Shown here: positions 1-9,160 of the stretch, in pieces
How positions within the stretch are numbered: position 1 is the first letter of the stretch
Layout: each line of letters begins with the position of its first letter
Assembly (NCBI GenBank): GCA_018398765.1
Contig: JAHBMJ010002021.1
Location: 1-19,136 of the forward strand
Length of the DNA: 19,136 nucleotides
DNA from: Chromera velia
Taxonomy: Eukaryota > Sar > Chromeraceae
Reading direction: 5' to 3'
Notes under the pieces: model-generated
Seen by the model: only the letters and a program-made list of their open reading frames with translations
Databases searched by the model: none
What the model was told of the DNA's origin: nothing
Position numbers and translations under genes: made by a program

Positions 1-199
1 CTGTATGACATTGTTGGAACGTGTTAAGCAAGTAAATTAACTTAAAAGCAGAATTGAGAATATCTAACTTGAAGAGAATATATACCACTTATATTATTGC
101 ACTAGGCATCGCACGTATAATGAACGACCTACAAGTTTAAGTTGTTATACAGTCAAAGTCCAGGTTGCTACAATGAATCCTACATGCCTGTGTTCATGT
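1..199. other. 3' flank of the four-pass membrane protein gene
   Basis: AT-rich DNA immediately downstream of the minus-strand stop codon at 202-200. It presumably holds the 3' UTR of that gene. I see no open frame, RNA gene or clear poly(A) signal that I would defend. Confidence 0.4.
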
Positions 200-1421
200 T
201 TATGACGAGATGAGGCCTTCTTCTTCATCTCGTCGCTTTTGACCCATCTCAACCCCCCCTCCAACGCCTGGCTGCTGCTGATGGATGATGTCTTCAGCGT
301 CGTCCTCCAACGCGGGAAGCATACAGGGACAACAATAGTACCCAATGGCAATGCGCGCGGTCTCATACACAAGCAGGTTGAACACCTGAGACGCTAAAGT
401 GACGAGAAGGTAGTAGAGCCAGGAGGAGAACGGGACGTATTTAAGGAACAGATACACGGCTGTGAACATCACCAGGCCCATCCAGCCGTAGGCCACGTAC
501 ACGCAGCTTGCAGGCGACCCTCCAGGAAAGCAGCACTTGCAGCATTTGTCTCTCAAGATGCCCTCGATGGTCTGCAAGCACCTCCCATGCACATGGGAAG
601 AGACCCCAATGAGATCGAGAGCAGATCATGATCGATGGTTGGGTATCAGGATTCAAAGCAAATTGGAGAGACGATGCTTGATGGAACCATATACAGTCAA
701 ACAAACAGATGGATGGAGACCCATAAGGGAAGACAAGCAGGCACGCAGGCAGGCAGGCAGACAGACAGACAGACGGACGGACTGTATGTCTCTTCTTTTA
801 CACACTGTGTCTTTCTTGTTCTCCCTTTTTTTTTCATGTACACAACAGAGAAAAAGAAAGAAACAAGAAAGACAAAGGAAGAGAACAAACAATCAAACAA
901 CGCGGGCAGGGGGCCCGAAAGGTGACAGACTAAATGGTTCGTTTCCCTCCTTTTCACACAGACAGACAGACTGTATGCTTTCAGACAGACCGGCACCGTC
1001 CCAGACAGACTATATCGTCTTTTTTTCACTTCACTTTTTCCGAAACGCTTCCTTTCTTTCACCCAGACGGTCAGACAGACAGACAGACAGACAGACAGAC
1101 TATATCGTCTTTTCTACAGACAGACAGACAGACTATATGTTTCTTCTTCTTCTCCCTCCTTTTCTTCATGAACACAACAGACAGACTATATCGTCTTTTC
1201 TTTCCCTTTTTCTCCTTCTTCATTCTCTTCTGTTTTTTTCTTTCTTCTTTTGGCGACACAACAGACAGATAGACAGACAGACAGACAGACAGACTATATG
1301 GTTTCTTTCCCCCCTCTTTTTCGTGAACCGACAGACAGACTATATGTTTCTTCTTCTCCCTCCTTTTCTTCATGCACACCACAGACAAAAAGAAAGAAAG
1401 AAAGAAATAAGTAAGTAAGTA

Positions 1422-1452
<31 letters not shown>

Positions 1453-1454
1453 GA

Positions 1455-1486
<32 letters not shown>

Positions 1487-2509
1487 ACAAAGGCAAAAGA
1501 ACAAAACCAACGATCAGATAGACAGACAAACAGACCAAGGGACAGAGACTTCGACAGACAAATGGATAGGCTGCATACGTGCCAATAGGACACACTCAAG
1601 TAGGACATGCATCAATTTTAGTACGCATAAGGCAAGGAGCACTGGAAGGCAAGGAGCGCTGGAAGGAGGACAGTCAACTGCAGGTGCGTAGTGCAGAGTG
1701 AAACGAGAAAGTCAGGGAAGACGCGAACGCTGAAAGAAAAAGCAAAGTAGACGGCTTTTCAATTAGCTGTCCAAGGGGGGTGAAGGCAGATAGACGGTCT
1801 GACAGGTCTGTATTAGGGACTCAGAAGGTGAGAGTGTGAGTGGAGGTGAAGGGAATATCTTTGTATAGAGTCGACAGTGGGCAGACGGAGAAAGACTGAG
1901 CTGCAAGAAGGAAACGAATGCACAAGAGCACAAGAGTCGCTCTACCTGATCGATCCAACAACAGGCAACGGGCACTCACCCACCGATTTCCCTCCAAGGC
2001 ACTTACCGATTTCCCTCCAATGATGTTCAGGAGGGTTGAGAACCAGAGGGCAAGGAAGAATGCCTTGAGAAATCCAGACCACCCCTCGCTGGAACTCGTG
2101 ATTGCGGCTGCGAAGGCTGCTGACATGACTGAGAGGAACAAGGTGTAGACGAGGATCATGGTTCTTCTCTCACGCGGAAACTTGCGGAAGGGCCCGAAGA
2201 AGCATCCCTGCAGACATGAAGGTCGTTTTTGACAATCGCATGAACAAAATATGTGTACATCTGTATCTGGGCGAAAGATGAAGGAAGCTTCACAGTGTGC
2301 GATGAGAGGAGAGGAGAAACTGACCAGAAGGATGTGGTCTGAGCAAGTGGCCTGCCAGATGCTCATTTTGCGAACCCCACCTGTAGAGAGGATATGCAGT
2401 CATGCACGGGTGATGCAGAAAAGCAGAATACGCGGCGGTAAACAACACCCGATGATGCAGAACTCGAACTCAATTCAGTCGAAGCCCCCCCACCTGCTGC
2501 AGAGCTCAT
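200..2509 (-). CDS. Unrecognised four-pass membrane protein, 3 exons, 233 aa
   Basis: The exons, in minus-strand order, are 2509-2381, 2207-2007 and 571-200 (stop TAA). All junctions are phase 0: CTACAG|GTGGGG to CTGCAG|GGATGC, and TCG|GTAAGT to TTGCAG|ACCATC. The start sits in ACCATGA, a good eukaryotic context. Residues 1-25 are Ser/Ala/Gly-rich. A basic segment GPFRKFPRERR (about 48-58) precedes predicted membrane segments at about 60-79, 88-108, 134-154 and 161-186. Cys clusters KCCKCC (119-124) and YYCCPC (188-193) flank the last two segments and could be palmitoylated or bind metal. The tail is acidic, then Gly/Gln-rich, then charged. Termini are probably cytosolic, which is inference. 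I do not recognise the family. A basic stretch followed by a membrane segment is weakly reminiscent of polycystin-1-like proteins, but this protein is far too short for one. The exons are separated by 173 and 1435 nt; the second intron is almost entirely tandem repeat. The splice model is strong, the function unknown. Confidence 0.72.
737..1500. repeat. Composite GACA/GGCA and GACAGACTATAT minisatellite in an intron
   Basis: This fills much of intron 2 (2006-572) of the membrane protein gene. (GGCA)n and (GACA)n runs at about 737-780, 1072-1100, 1118-1132 and 1262-1294 alternate with a longer unit. That unit starts AGACAGACTATAT, then CGTCTTTT or GTTTCTTCTTC, then CCCTCCTTTTCTTCATG, then ACACAACAGACAGAC. 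Good copies start near 1004, 1092, 1124, 1182, 1286 and 1332, and a degenerate one near 780. Long frames across this stretch are artefacts of repeats whose period leaves stops out. Confidence 0.85.
1386..1487. repeat. (GAAA)n microsatellite with internal (GTAA)n
   Basis: About 100 bp of AAAG/GAAA tetranucleotide, broken by a short AAGTAAGTAAGT stretch near 1408-1421 and a single GGAAAG variant near 1452. On the gene's sense (minus) strand this is a long TTTC pyrimidine tract inside intron 2. Confidence 0.9.
1982..2020 (-). repeat. Tandem duplication covering the exon 2 splice donor
   Basis: ACCGATTTCCCTCCAA occurs at 1982-1997 and again at 2005-2020. Read on the minus strand, the end of exon 2 and its donor are duplicated with a 23-bp offset. 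The first copy gives TCG|GTAAGT (exon end 2007). The second copy runs into GTGAGT, which would end the exon at 1980, exactly 27 nt later and in frame, adding nine residues. Confidence 0.8.
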
Positions 2510-2935
2510 GGTGTCGAAAGCCGACTAGATCTTGAAATCAATTGGTCGTTTTTTGCGGACTCGGAAACCTGCAGCCGCTCCGTGAGGATGCCGTTGTGTG
2601 ATTTTGAATGCGCTGTATGTGTGTTCTCTGTTGTTCAATTGTTCACGTCGAGCTTTCAGTATGCAGGGGCCTCTCGCTGTCGCAGATCGATTGAGTAACA
2701 CCAGTTGCGGGAGCCACTTGGACTTAGGGACGCTCTGCCTTATCACCAAGCACCACTGTCAGCTGAGCAAGACGGCCTGCTGACTAGGTCACAATATCGA
2801 AGTGTTGTTCGTGCATGTCGTTCACGTACGTCCTTGCGGCCCTGCGGATTGAGCCGCGGCTAGCTGCCACGCCGGTTGCCGGGACGGCACCGACCGCCAC
2901 GAGCAAAAGAGGAAAAGCTAGGGAGAGGCTCAGGC

Positions 2936-2943
2936 TATATATA
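2936..2943. promoter_or_regulatory. TATA-like stretch TATATATA upstream of the membrane protein gene
   Basis: A self-complementary TATATATA lies about 430 bp upstream of the minus-strand start at 2509, at the right end of a GC-rich block. It could be a TATA element if the 5' UTR is long or spliced. Composition alone could also explain it. Confidence 0.15.
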
Positions 2944-3070
2944 GGTAAGGCTAGGAGACTCTAAAGAGAGGCTACTAGAGGCACCGGGGTGCCGGGCACT
3001 GCCGGCCGCTAGGTAGTAGGTACGGTAGAGGGTACACTGACTAACTAACTAACAATTCTAAACAAAAAGC

Positions 3071-3100
3071 ACAAATGTTAACAAATGTCAACAAATTTAT
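3071..3100. repeat. 10-bp tandem repeat, three copies
   Basis: Three consecutive near-identical decamers, ACAAATGTTA, ACAAATGTCA and ACAAATTTAT, follow a (CTAA)n run at about 3040-3052. They sit just inside the AT-rich half of the spacer. Confidence 0.6.
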
Positions 3101-3297
3101 ATGTGTTTTTCGGTTGTTGAAGATAGTGACAGACAAATTGTTAGATTTGATAAACTTTAATTTATTTTATAAATGATATCTAATCTATAATTCAAGCCAG
3201 GATTTAAGTCGATTCAAGTTAAATATATTTTTTTGATGATGGTAATGGTGCAAAGTATCATACAGCGGCATTACAATACATTTATATCGTATGTGAT

Positions 3298-3327
3298 GGC
3301 CATGATACGTTAGCCAGCATCATGGCC
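3298..3327. repeat. Perfect 9-bp inverted repeat (hairpin)
   Basis: GGCCATGAT at 3298-3306 is the exact reverse complement of ATCATGGCC at 3319-3327, separated by 12 nt. It lies in AT-rich DNA downstream of the TRM5 stop codon and could fold in the 3' UTR of that transcript or be part of a degraded mobile element. Confidence 0.6.
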
Positions 3328-3473
3328 TTCTAATTAGATTACAGACCAATAAATAATAATAAAAATAAGATCGATGATAATTTATAGGGTAATAACTCAT
3401 ATTCTTTAATTTTTTAAAGCATATTTTTGCCATTTTTTTGTGTTAGCAGGAGGTGCAATGCATTACAGGCACT

Positions 3474-6400
3474 TCATATATCTTCCATGGTTGTGGGTTG
3501 TTCGATAGAGCCTCCCGGTTCAGCTGAAAGCTCCCCGCCCACTCTATGTGCTTCTGCAGTCTCTTCTGTTCCTTCCGTCCGCCTCACTTTTTTTAACCCG
3601 CTGTTTGTCCCCCCGCCACAAGCCGATACACCGCCAGACTCGCCCCCCACCTCTGAAGTCTCTGCTGCCGGGGGACGCTTACCTGATCCTGATTGCGCAG
3701 GCATCGAAGAAGACGCCACAGCTCGACTGCTTTGTGACGATGCTGAGCTGTCTCTCAGAACTAATTCTGGTAGAATGAAGTGAAGACAGTACATGCGTTT
3801 GTTTGGCGCAACGCTTCGGACCTCCTCGCATAGTCGGACAGGCGGAAGTTCGGCCGTTCCAAGAGCCGTGCATATCCGACCTTTTGCCTCCTCCTCAGCT
3901 GGGTCGCTTCTCGAGAAGAAGTAACAGTGGACGATGCAGGGGGGGCCTGGGGCTGATGCAGGGATGCCGGCAAAATTGTAGAGACCCCGGAAGGCATCTG
4001 CAAACACAGAAGGGGAATGAAGGTATACAAACAAAGTTGACAAACACCCAGTCGCCTCTTCTTGCTCCTCTCTCCATAAACAGAGCGAAAAATTCTACGC
4101 ACACGGAGATAGCTCAGAAACTTCCGCGAAAGCAACATCATCAGAAAGAAAGAGTCAACACAAAAAAAAACAGCAAAAAGATCAAGAACTGACCAAGGAA
4201 GTCCACAGAGAGTTCCGGGAGGTTCATGATAAAGTGGACAACCCTCTCCTTCTTCTCGCTCTGTTTCTCTTCCCCCTCACACCCCCCTTCCTGCCCTCCA
4301 AGGAGACCGAGGGCTTCACTGAAATGTCTGGCTGCGGCCCGCGCGTCCATGTTCAGTGGATGCACGAGAGAGGACACCTGAAGGGAGGCGATGACAGAAG
4401 TAGGTACTCAGACAGACACACGAAGCAAAATGCACCAGCCCAAAAAATCCACAAGAACCTCAATACAGGCCAACCGACACTCGACAGAGATTCTGTCTGA
4501 AATGAATCCCCGTGCGAGGAGAAACAAAACCAAACAAAACAAGCGAATGCAGCCATGCCGTCTCGAGAAAACCAGCCCAACTGCGCACCCAACCATGTAT
4601 CTTTCTTTAGAAAGGCACTGAGGGAGAGAGAGAGAGCCACACAAAAATCATATTCAAAGCTCCCCTGTCACGTCGAGAAGCTCTTTGTATGTCCCTCTAA
4701 GAGGGAATGAGACAAAATGCACAGCGATGAGGCAGAAGTCACCCACTCAGTCATTTCAGCGTTCACTCACCCACTCTTTCACTCACTTTATTTTTCATTG
4801 CGTTTTCGGTGATTCCCTCAGTTCCCACCGGGTTGAGGTCGTTTGCGAACACCTCAATTCCTCTCTTGGCAAGGTAGATCGCGAAAGCTCCGGCGCCAGC
4901 AAACAGATCACAAACCACCGGAACCTTTCCTTTGCAGGCCTACAAAACGTACAGAGAAGCTGCTTTTCAAATTGAGTCGACTGCCCACATGCAAAAGTCA
5001 TGGGAAGAAGGAAAGCGGTCAAACGGGAAGGGAAAAAGAAAATAATTCCCTCTAGGTGGCGGACTCCGAACACACGACCTTCCTCGTCTGACTTGTGTGG
5101 AGGAAAGAAGTCTTCCGGCCTTCCTCATGCAGGGGTCAGCATTTCAACTCAACAGTTTTGTCTGTCAACTAGAATCGGTCGTCTTCGATGCTGCACGTCT
5201 CGCCCAAATCCAGGTGACACTTGAAAGTGTGTAAGCCAAGCTCACCAACGCCCACGGTGAGGGAGCCCGGTTTCCAGTAAAAGAACGAAAAGAAAAACTC
5301 CATGCACGGAAAGTTAGCAAGCAATGCCAGGCCATGCAGCGAAACAAATAAAATCAAAACGAGACCTTTCTTCCCGCGTGCCACCACCCAACCAACCAAT
5401 CGACCGACCGACTGACTGACTGACTGACAGCTTCCAGAAGAGCTCTCGTTTCGGATCCACTCTTTCCGCTCTCTCCTGACTCGCTGGAATCGGTGGGAAG
5501 GAATCCGGTCGCGATAGTATCCGACAGTCGGGACCTCTCTGCCTGAAGACGGCTGTTCCAATAGACCTGCACACTCACACATATCCATGCGCATATAGAC
5601 ACGTACAGAAAGGCACGTATGACTAAGTATTCAAAGCCTCTGGCATTGAGAGGAACAGTGAGAGCCCACTGGTGGTCGCAGACAATCAGGTAAATAGACG
5701 ATCAAGGAAAAAGAAGTTGCATGGGTACAAACAGGATCGGACCAGACCTCTCAATGCGACTGCCTGCAGAGAGAGAACGCATGAGGAGGAATGCAGAAAG
5801 GAGAGACAAGAAAGAGCCCGAAGGATTTATTGAGCAGAGCTGAAAAGGAAAAGGACACGACGGTCCTCTATGAGGGCCCCCGCACGACGAAGGGGAGAGA
5901 AGTAAACACACGGAGGCTCGTATCACATTAGGGACTCCGACTTCACTTCTCTTCCCTCATTTTCCTGGCAACCCACCGCCCTTTCCCTCTTTCTGACCTT
6001 GTCGTACTGTATCGCAAAGGTGAGGCCGTTCTCCTTGGTCTCCGCAGAGAAATCAGCAACCCCTGCAAGTAGCATCAACGCGAACGCGTGAAAGAGGAGA
6101 GGAGCGCATTCGGTTGTTGGGAGTTTTATAAGGCATCATGTCTTCTCGCGTTCTTCTTGATATCGAATACACAGCACTCAGCATCGTTTGGGTTCTGAGT
6201 TTGTCCGCTCCAACCCCCCCCCTCCTCTCTCTCTTTCTCTCTTTTTCTTTGTCAAACTCTTTCGTGACCTTTTTTTGCTTGCTTGCTTGCTTGTGTGTCT
6301 TTTTCTCTTTGTCGCTCATCCACCGACCGGCAAGGAGCTCCAAGTCCATTGTGCGGAATTCGTTCTTCAAATTCGACCGTTTGTTGACGACTGTGCGAAT

Positions 6401-7563
6401 GTGGGCGTTCTTGTCCAACACAACCTGCGCAGGGGTCGCAGAAGATTGCGAGAGTTTGCGTGGAGAGACGGCACAGGTCCAAGCAAGAAGAGCCCCTAAA
6501 GAAAGCCTTTGTGCACAGACATGCAAATTCGGTTTGGCCGACAGCTCCAGAGGGAGACAAGAAAAACGGCACGGAAGGAAAAACTGGTTGCGACAGAGTC
6601 CAATTCACCGCAAAAAATAATGTGCCTCGCAACAAAAACGCAACTTCGCACCTCGAATTGAACAAAAGAATGCTCACTGAGTAGTCCTCAATTGTGCCCA
6701 ACCCGACAAAAAGAGCTGACCCACCTGTCCTATTTGAAACTTGAAAGGCAAATGCTCTTTCCTCAGATTCAGATGGGCAATGTGCCCAACAGTCTCAAAA
6801 GACTGCGGAATCTCTCCCGGTTCCCCTCCCGTTTCGTTCTCGTCATCCCCCGCATTCTCTTTTTCTTCCGTCTTTGTGCTTCGTCTACCACCCTCGACTT
6901 CTTCTGCTGTCTCTCCTTCCTCCTTCCCATCTCTTTCCTGTCGTCGACCGACACCTTCAAAGAGAAGCTTTCTCAGCACTTCCTCCGCGCTCATTTCGTC
7001 GTAGGTAAAAGTCAGAGGGACAGATCTGAAAAGATTTACGCGGGCACGCACACTCGTGGAGTGGAAAATCGAAAAGATGGACGCATATCCACGCAGTGAA
7101 GAGAGGCCCAGATGGATCCTGGAGAAGGAAACAGAGCTTCTTTAGCGAAGAGAAACAACAAATGCAGGCAGTGAAAGACCAGAGGGAGGCTCTGCAGCCA
7201 ACTCCGACAACAACACGTATTTCCAATGAAGAAAGAAAAGAAGACGGCCCACTGACGTCAAACTTTCCGCCGCGGACTCTGCGAAGCTTTTACTGTCATC
7301 CGGCAGGCCGGAAAGGTCTGCATTTGCATACCCAAGGAAGAAAGAGTTGGGGAGGGGGGGGGCTGCGGCTTTCATCGCCGCTATTTGTTGTTCTGTTGAG
7401 CGCTCTACCTTGGTAAGGTAAATAAAGCAAAAAAGAAAAGCTGACTGGGCAATTGACAGGATTAATATAAAATGCGTTGCAGTTTGTTCAACAGTCTGAG
7501 GCCAGACACGAACTGACATGGTGGTGCCATCTTTTTGTCTGCCTGCCTGTCTTTCTGCCTGCC

Positions 7564-7636
<73 letters not shown>

Positions 7637-8347
7637 CTGCGTGTCTCTCTGTCCCCCTGTCTGTGTGTCCGACCTTTCCCTGCCTCTTCTTTGAGCAGGA
7701 GGAGACGGAACTTTTGGGGGTCTGTGGGGTCATGCAGGATCGGCTTTATCTTGGGTCGCCTGAAAACGAAACTGCAGACAAGGGAGGGGAAGCGACGGGG
7801 GGCATTCCATATTGACTAGACCTGAGAACGGTTTCTCATCTGAAGTGACTCATTCATTTTCTGTCTCACTCCCCCCCTGGCTCCATTTTTGTTGCCCCCC
7901 ACCTCTTCCTCCCGCCGTCCGTCGATTCCTCGCTCTCCAACGAAACTAATTCCCTCAACCACAAAAACCCACCCCCTCAAGTCCCCCACTCACTCACTCA
8001 CTCTTTCAATAAGGGATTCTTCACCGTCGGGTCGCACTTGGCCTTCTCGAGTCTCAGGGCTGGAAGCTCTATCGTCTCAGAAAATCTGCAGCAACAGAAT
8101 ACCATCCAGGCATCACTGCCATGCTCCCTTCCTGTCTCTGCATGGTTACGCAGACATACAGACAGAGGAGAGGGAGAAACGGGACAACCGCAGAGCTTCG
8201 GGAGAAAGGCTGTGGCAAACAGAGATGACCAGTCACAGTCAAAAAGCCTTCCGTGTCGTTCTCGTTGCGCACCCTTCTCTGGACGCTCACGCGGACTTAC
8301 GCTGATCGGTCGAGCACAGCCGTCTCGGACGCCGGCGAAGGATCCAT
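3474..8347 (-). CDS. TRM5: tRNA (guanine-37-N1)-methyltransferase, Trm5 type, 11 exons, 583 aa
   Basis: The exons are 8347-8301, 8085-8002, 7771-7674, 7317-7257, 7025-6725, 6424-6328, 6062-5998, 5566-5429, 4939-4787, 4377-4194 and 3997-3474 (stop TGA). Phases close at all ten GT..AG introns. Trm5 uses S-adenosylmethionine to methylate N1 of G37 in tRNA, preventing +1 frameshifting. Family landmarks appear in order: LDRSAFSETIELPAL (about 13-27), RRPKIKPILHDP, VPLTFTYDEMSAEEVL (about 99), SFETVGHIAHLNLR, LPFKFQIGQ (to 197), DKNAHIRTVVNK, VYWNSRLQAERSRL (252-265), the AdoMet-fold loop VVCDLFAGAGAF (305-316), FANDLNP (328-334), HFIMNLPELSVDFL (396-409), DAFRGLY, IVHCYFF (431-437) and VAPNKRMYCLHF. 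Length is normal for the eukaryotic family, apart from a Gly/Ser/Glu-rich C-terminal tail with a basic KKVRR. The ATG at 8347 matches the usual family start. The frame stays open upstream to an ATG at 8530. The gene diverges from the AMPK gamma gene. The identification is firm; individual intron edges are inferred. Confidence 0.95.
7567..7635. repeat. Compound (CT)n(GT)n microsatellite in TRM5 intron 3
   Basis: About 17 CT dinucleotides at 7567-7600 switch directly to about 17 GT dinucleotides at 7601-7635. This lies in the intron at 7673-7318, 38 bp downstream of its splice donor in the gene's sense. On the transcript it reads (AC)n then (AG)n. Confidence 0.92.
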
Positions 8348-8664
8348 GTAGACCGTTTCCTTTTTTTTTTTGCTGGCGCGAAGGTTGGAGACGAGAGGGA
8401 AAGAAAGCGAGACGGATTCCAACAGCCAACAACACGTAAGCAGAAAGGGGACAAAGTGAGACCGCATCAAAGCACCCCAGATAGACAAGATCCACACAAC
8501 AAACAAAAGAAAGCACTCCTGTGAAGACAATCAACGCAAAGGTGCCTCTTTATATACACTCCTGGACAATTCCTCAGTTGACTCACTCATCGATCTCGGC
8601 GCTGAATCGGAGACGCGTGGAGACGCCAACGCGGGCGGTCCCGCGGTCGGCCGAATTGAGCCTA

Positions 8665-8726
8665 GTGACGGCTACTAAGTGACGCATATAGTGACGCACG
8701 CACCCGGCCACGTGAGCCGCCACGTG
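8665..8726. promoter_or_regulatory. Cluster of GTGACG repeats and two CACGTG palindromes
   Basis: Three GTGACG hexamers start at 8665, 8679 and 8691, spaced 14 and 12 bp. Two CACGTG palindromes follow, with starts at 8709 and 8721, 12 bp apart. The spacing is near one to 1.3 helical turns, so bound factors would lie on a similar face of the DNA. The cluster is about 320-380 bp from the TRM5 start and 435-495 bp from the gamma-subunit start. Confidence 0.45.
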
Positions 8727-8803
8727 TATACGCCCGCGCGTTCAGCGTCTCCTCGAATTCCACGTCAAGGGCCGCCTGACAGCCCGATTCAAAGAAGAGA
8801 TCA

Positions 8804-9124
8804 GTAAGTGTCTTCCAGCAACTGTAGAGAAGTGCACCGGAATCTCATAATTCCGCCTCGTCCAAAAGCGTTCTCTACTTATGTACACACTGCGGATTCA
8901 CCGTTGCTTGCGCTAATACGGCCCAAACTTCTCTGTTTGCTTGCTATATGTATTTTTTTTTCGATCGGGGTTGATTCCCCGATAGATACTTACTTCGCTT
9001 GAGGAAAGGAGGGAGTGGAGATTGAGGAAACCCTCAGTTGAGTGTCCCGTCCCCAGCACACTCAGAATTTCTGGTCCTTGGGGAATTTTCAACGTAACGC
9101 TTTGTTTGCTTTCATTTCTCCCAG
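8804..9124 (+). other. Probable 5' UTR intron of the AMPK gamma gene
   Basis: ATCA|GTAAGT at 8804 is a strong donor. TTTGCTTTCATTTCTCCCAG ending at 9124 is a strong pyrimidine-tract acceptor, 36 bp before the ATG at 9161. Together they define a 321-nt leader intron. No coding potential is needed or seen on either side. The inference rests on splice consensus alone. Confidence 0.5.
8964..8983. repeat. 7-bp inverted repeat in the leader intron
   Basis: ATCGGGG at 8964-8970 and CCCCGAT at 8977-8983 flank a 6-nt loop, directly after a T-rich run at 8952-8961. A hairpin followed or preceded by a T-run resembles a terminator, but in a eukaryotic intron it may be meaningless. Confidence 0.35.
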
Positions 9125-9160
9125 GATCAGGACGGAGACAACGACAGAAGGAGAGAGACG

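Larger units (their letters stand above)
2510..3473. other. Spacer between the membrane protein gene and the TRM5 gene
   Basis: This is 5' flank of the membrane protein gene and 3' flank of the methyltransferase gene, both transcribed leftward. About 2820-3020 is GC-rich with short inverted repeats such as GGCACCGGGGTGCC. About 3040-3470 turns sharply AT-rich. Short frames here lack any protein-like pattern. The composition break suggests inserted or formerly mobile DNA, but no terminal repeats or transposase are visible. Confidence 0.45.
8348..9160. promoter_or_regulatory. Shared upstream region of divergent TRM5 and AMPK gamma genes
   Basis: The two start codons are 813 bp apart and the genes point away from each other, so both promoters lie here. 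The central 8590-8760 part is GC-rich and carries CACGTG at 8709-8714 and 8721-8726, plus GTGACG at 8665-8670, 8679-8684 and 8691-8696. In other eukaryotes CACGTG and TGACG are bHLH or bZIP-type sites; their use here is inference. There is no clear TATA box. 8348-8530 stays open in the TRM5 frame and could be 5' leader or coding. Confidence 0.55.

Noticed and set aside
537-1608. Several 100-290 codon frames over the GACA/GAAA region
   Set aside because: They are repeat-driven; the stretch is the second intron of the minus-strand membrane protein gene.
200-2509. Membrane protein as a polycystin-1-like channel
   Set aside because: A basic stretch before a membrane segment is shared, but there is no PLAT domain, pore motif or comparable length, so I left the family open.
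5169-5300. Extra TRM5 exon (frame with GLHTFKCHLDLGETCSIEDD) inside intron 8
   Set aside because: Exons 8 and 9 already join in phase 0 and give a continuous family match up to the AdoMet loop. The extra frame has no Trm5 counterpart.
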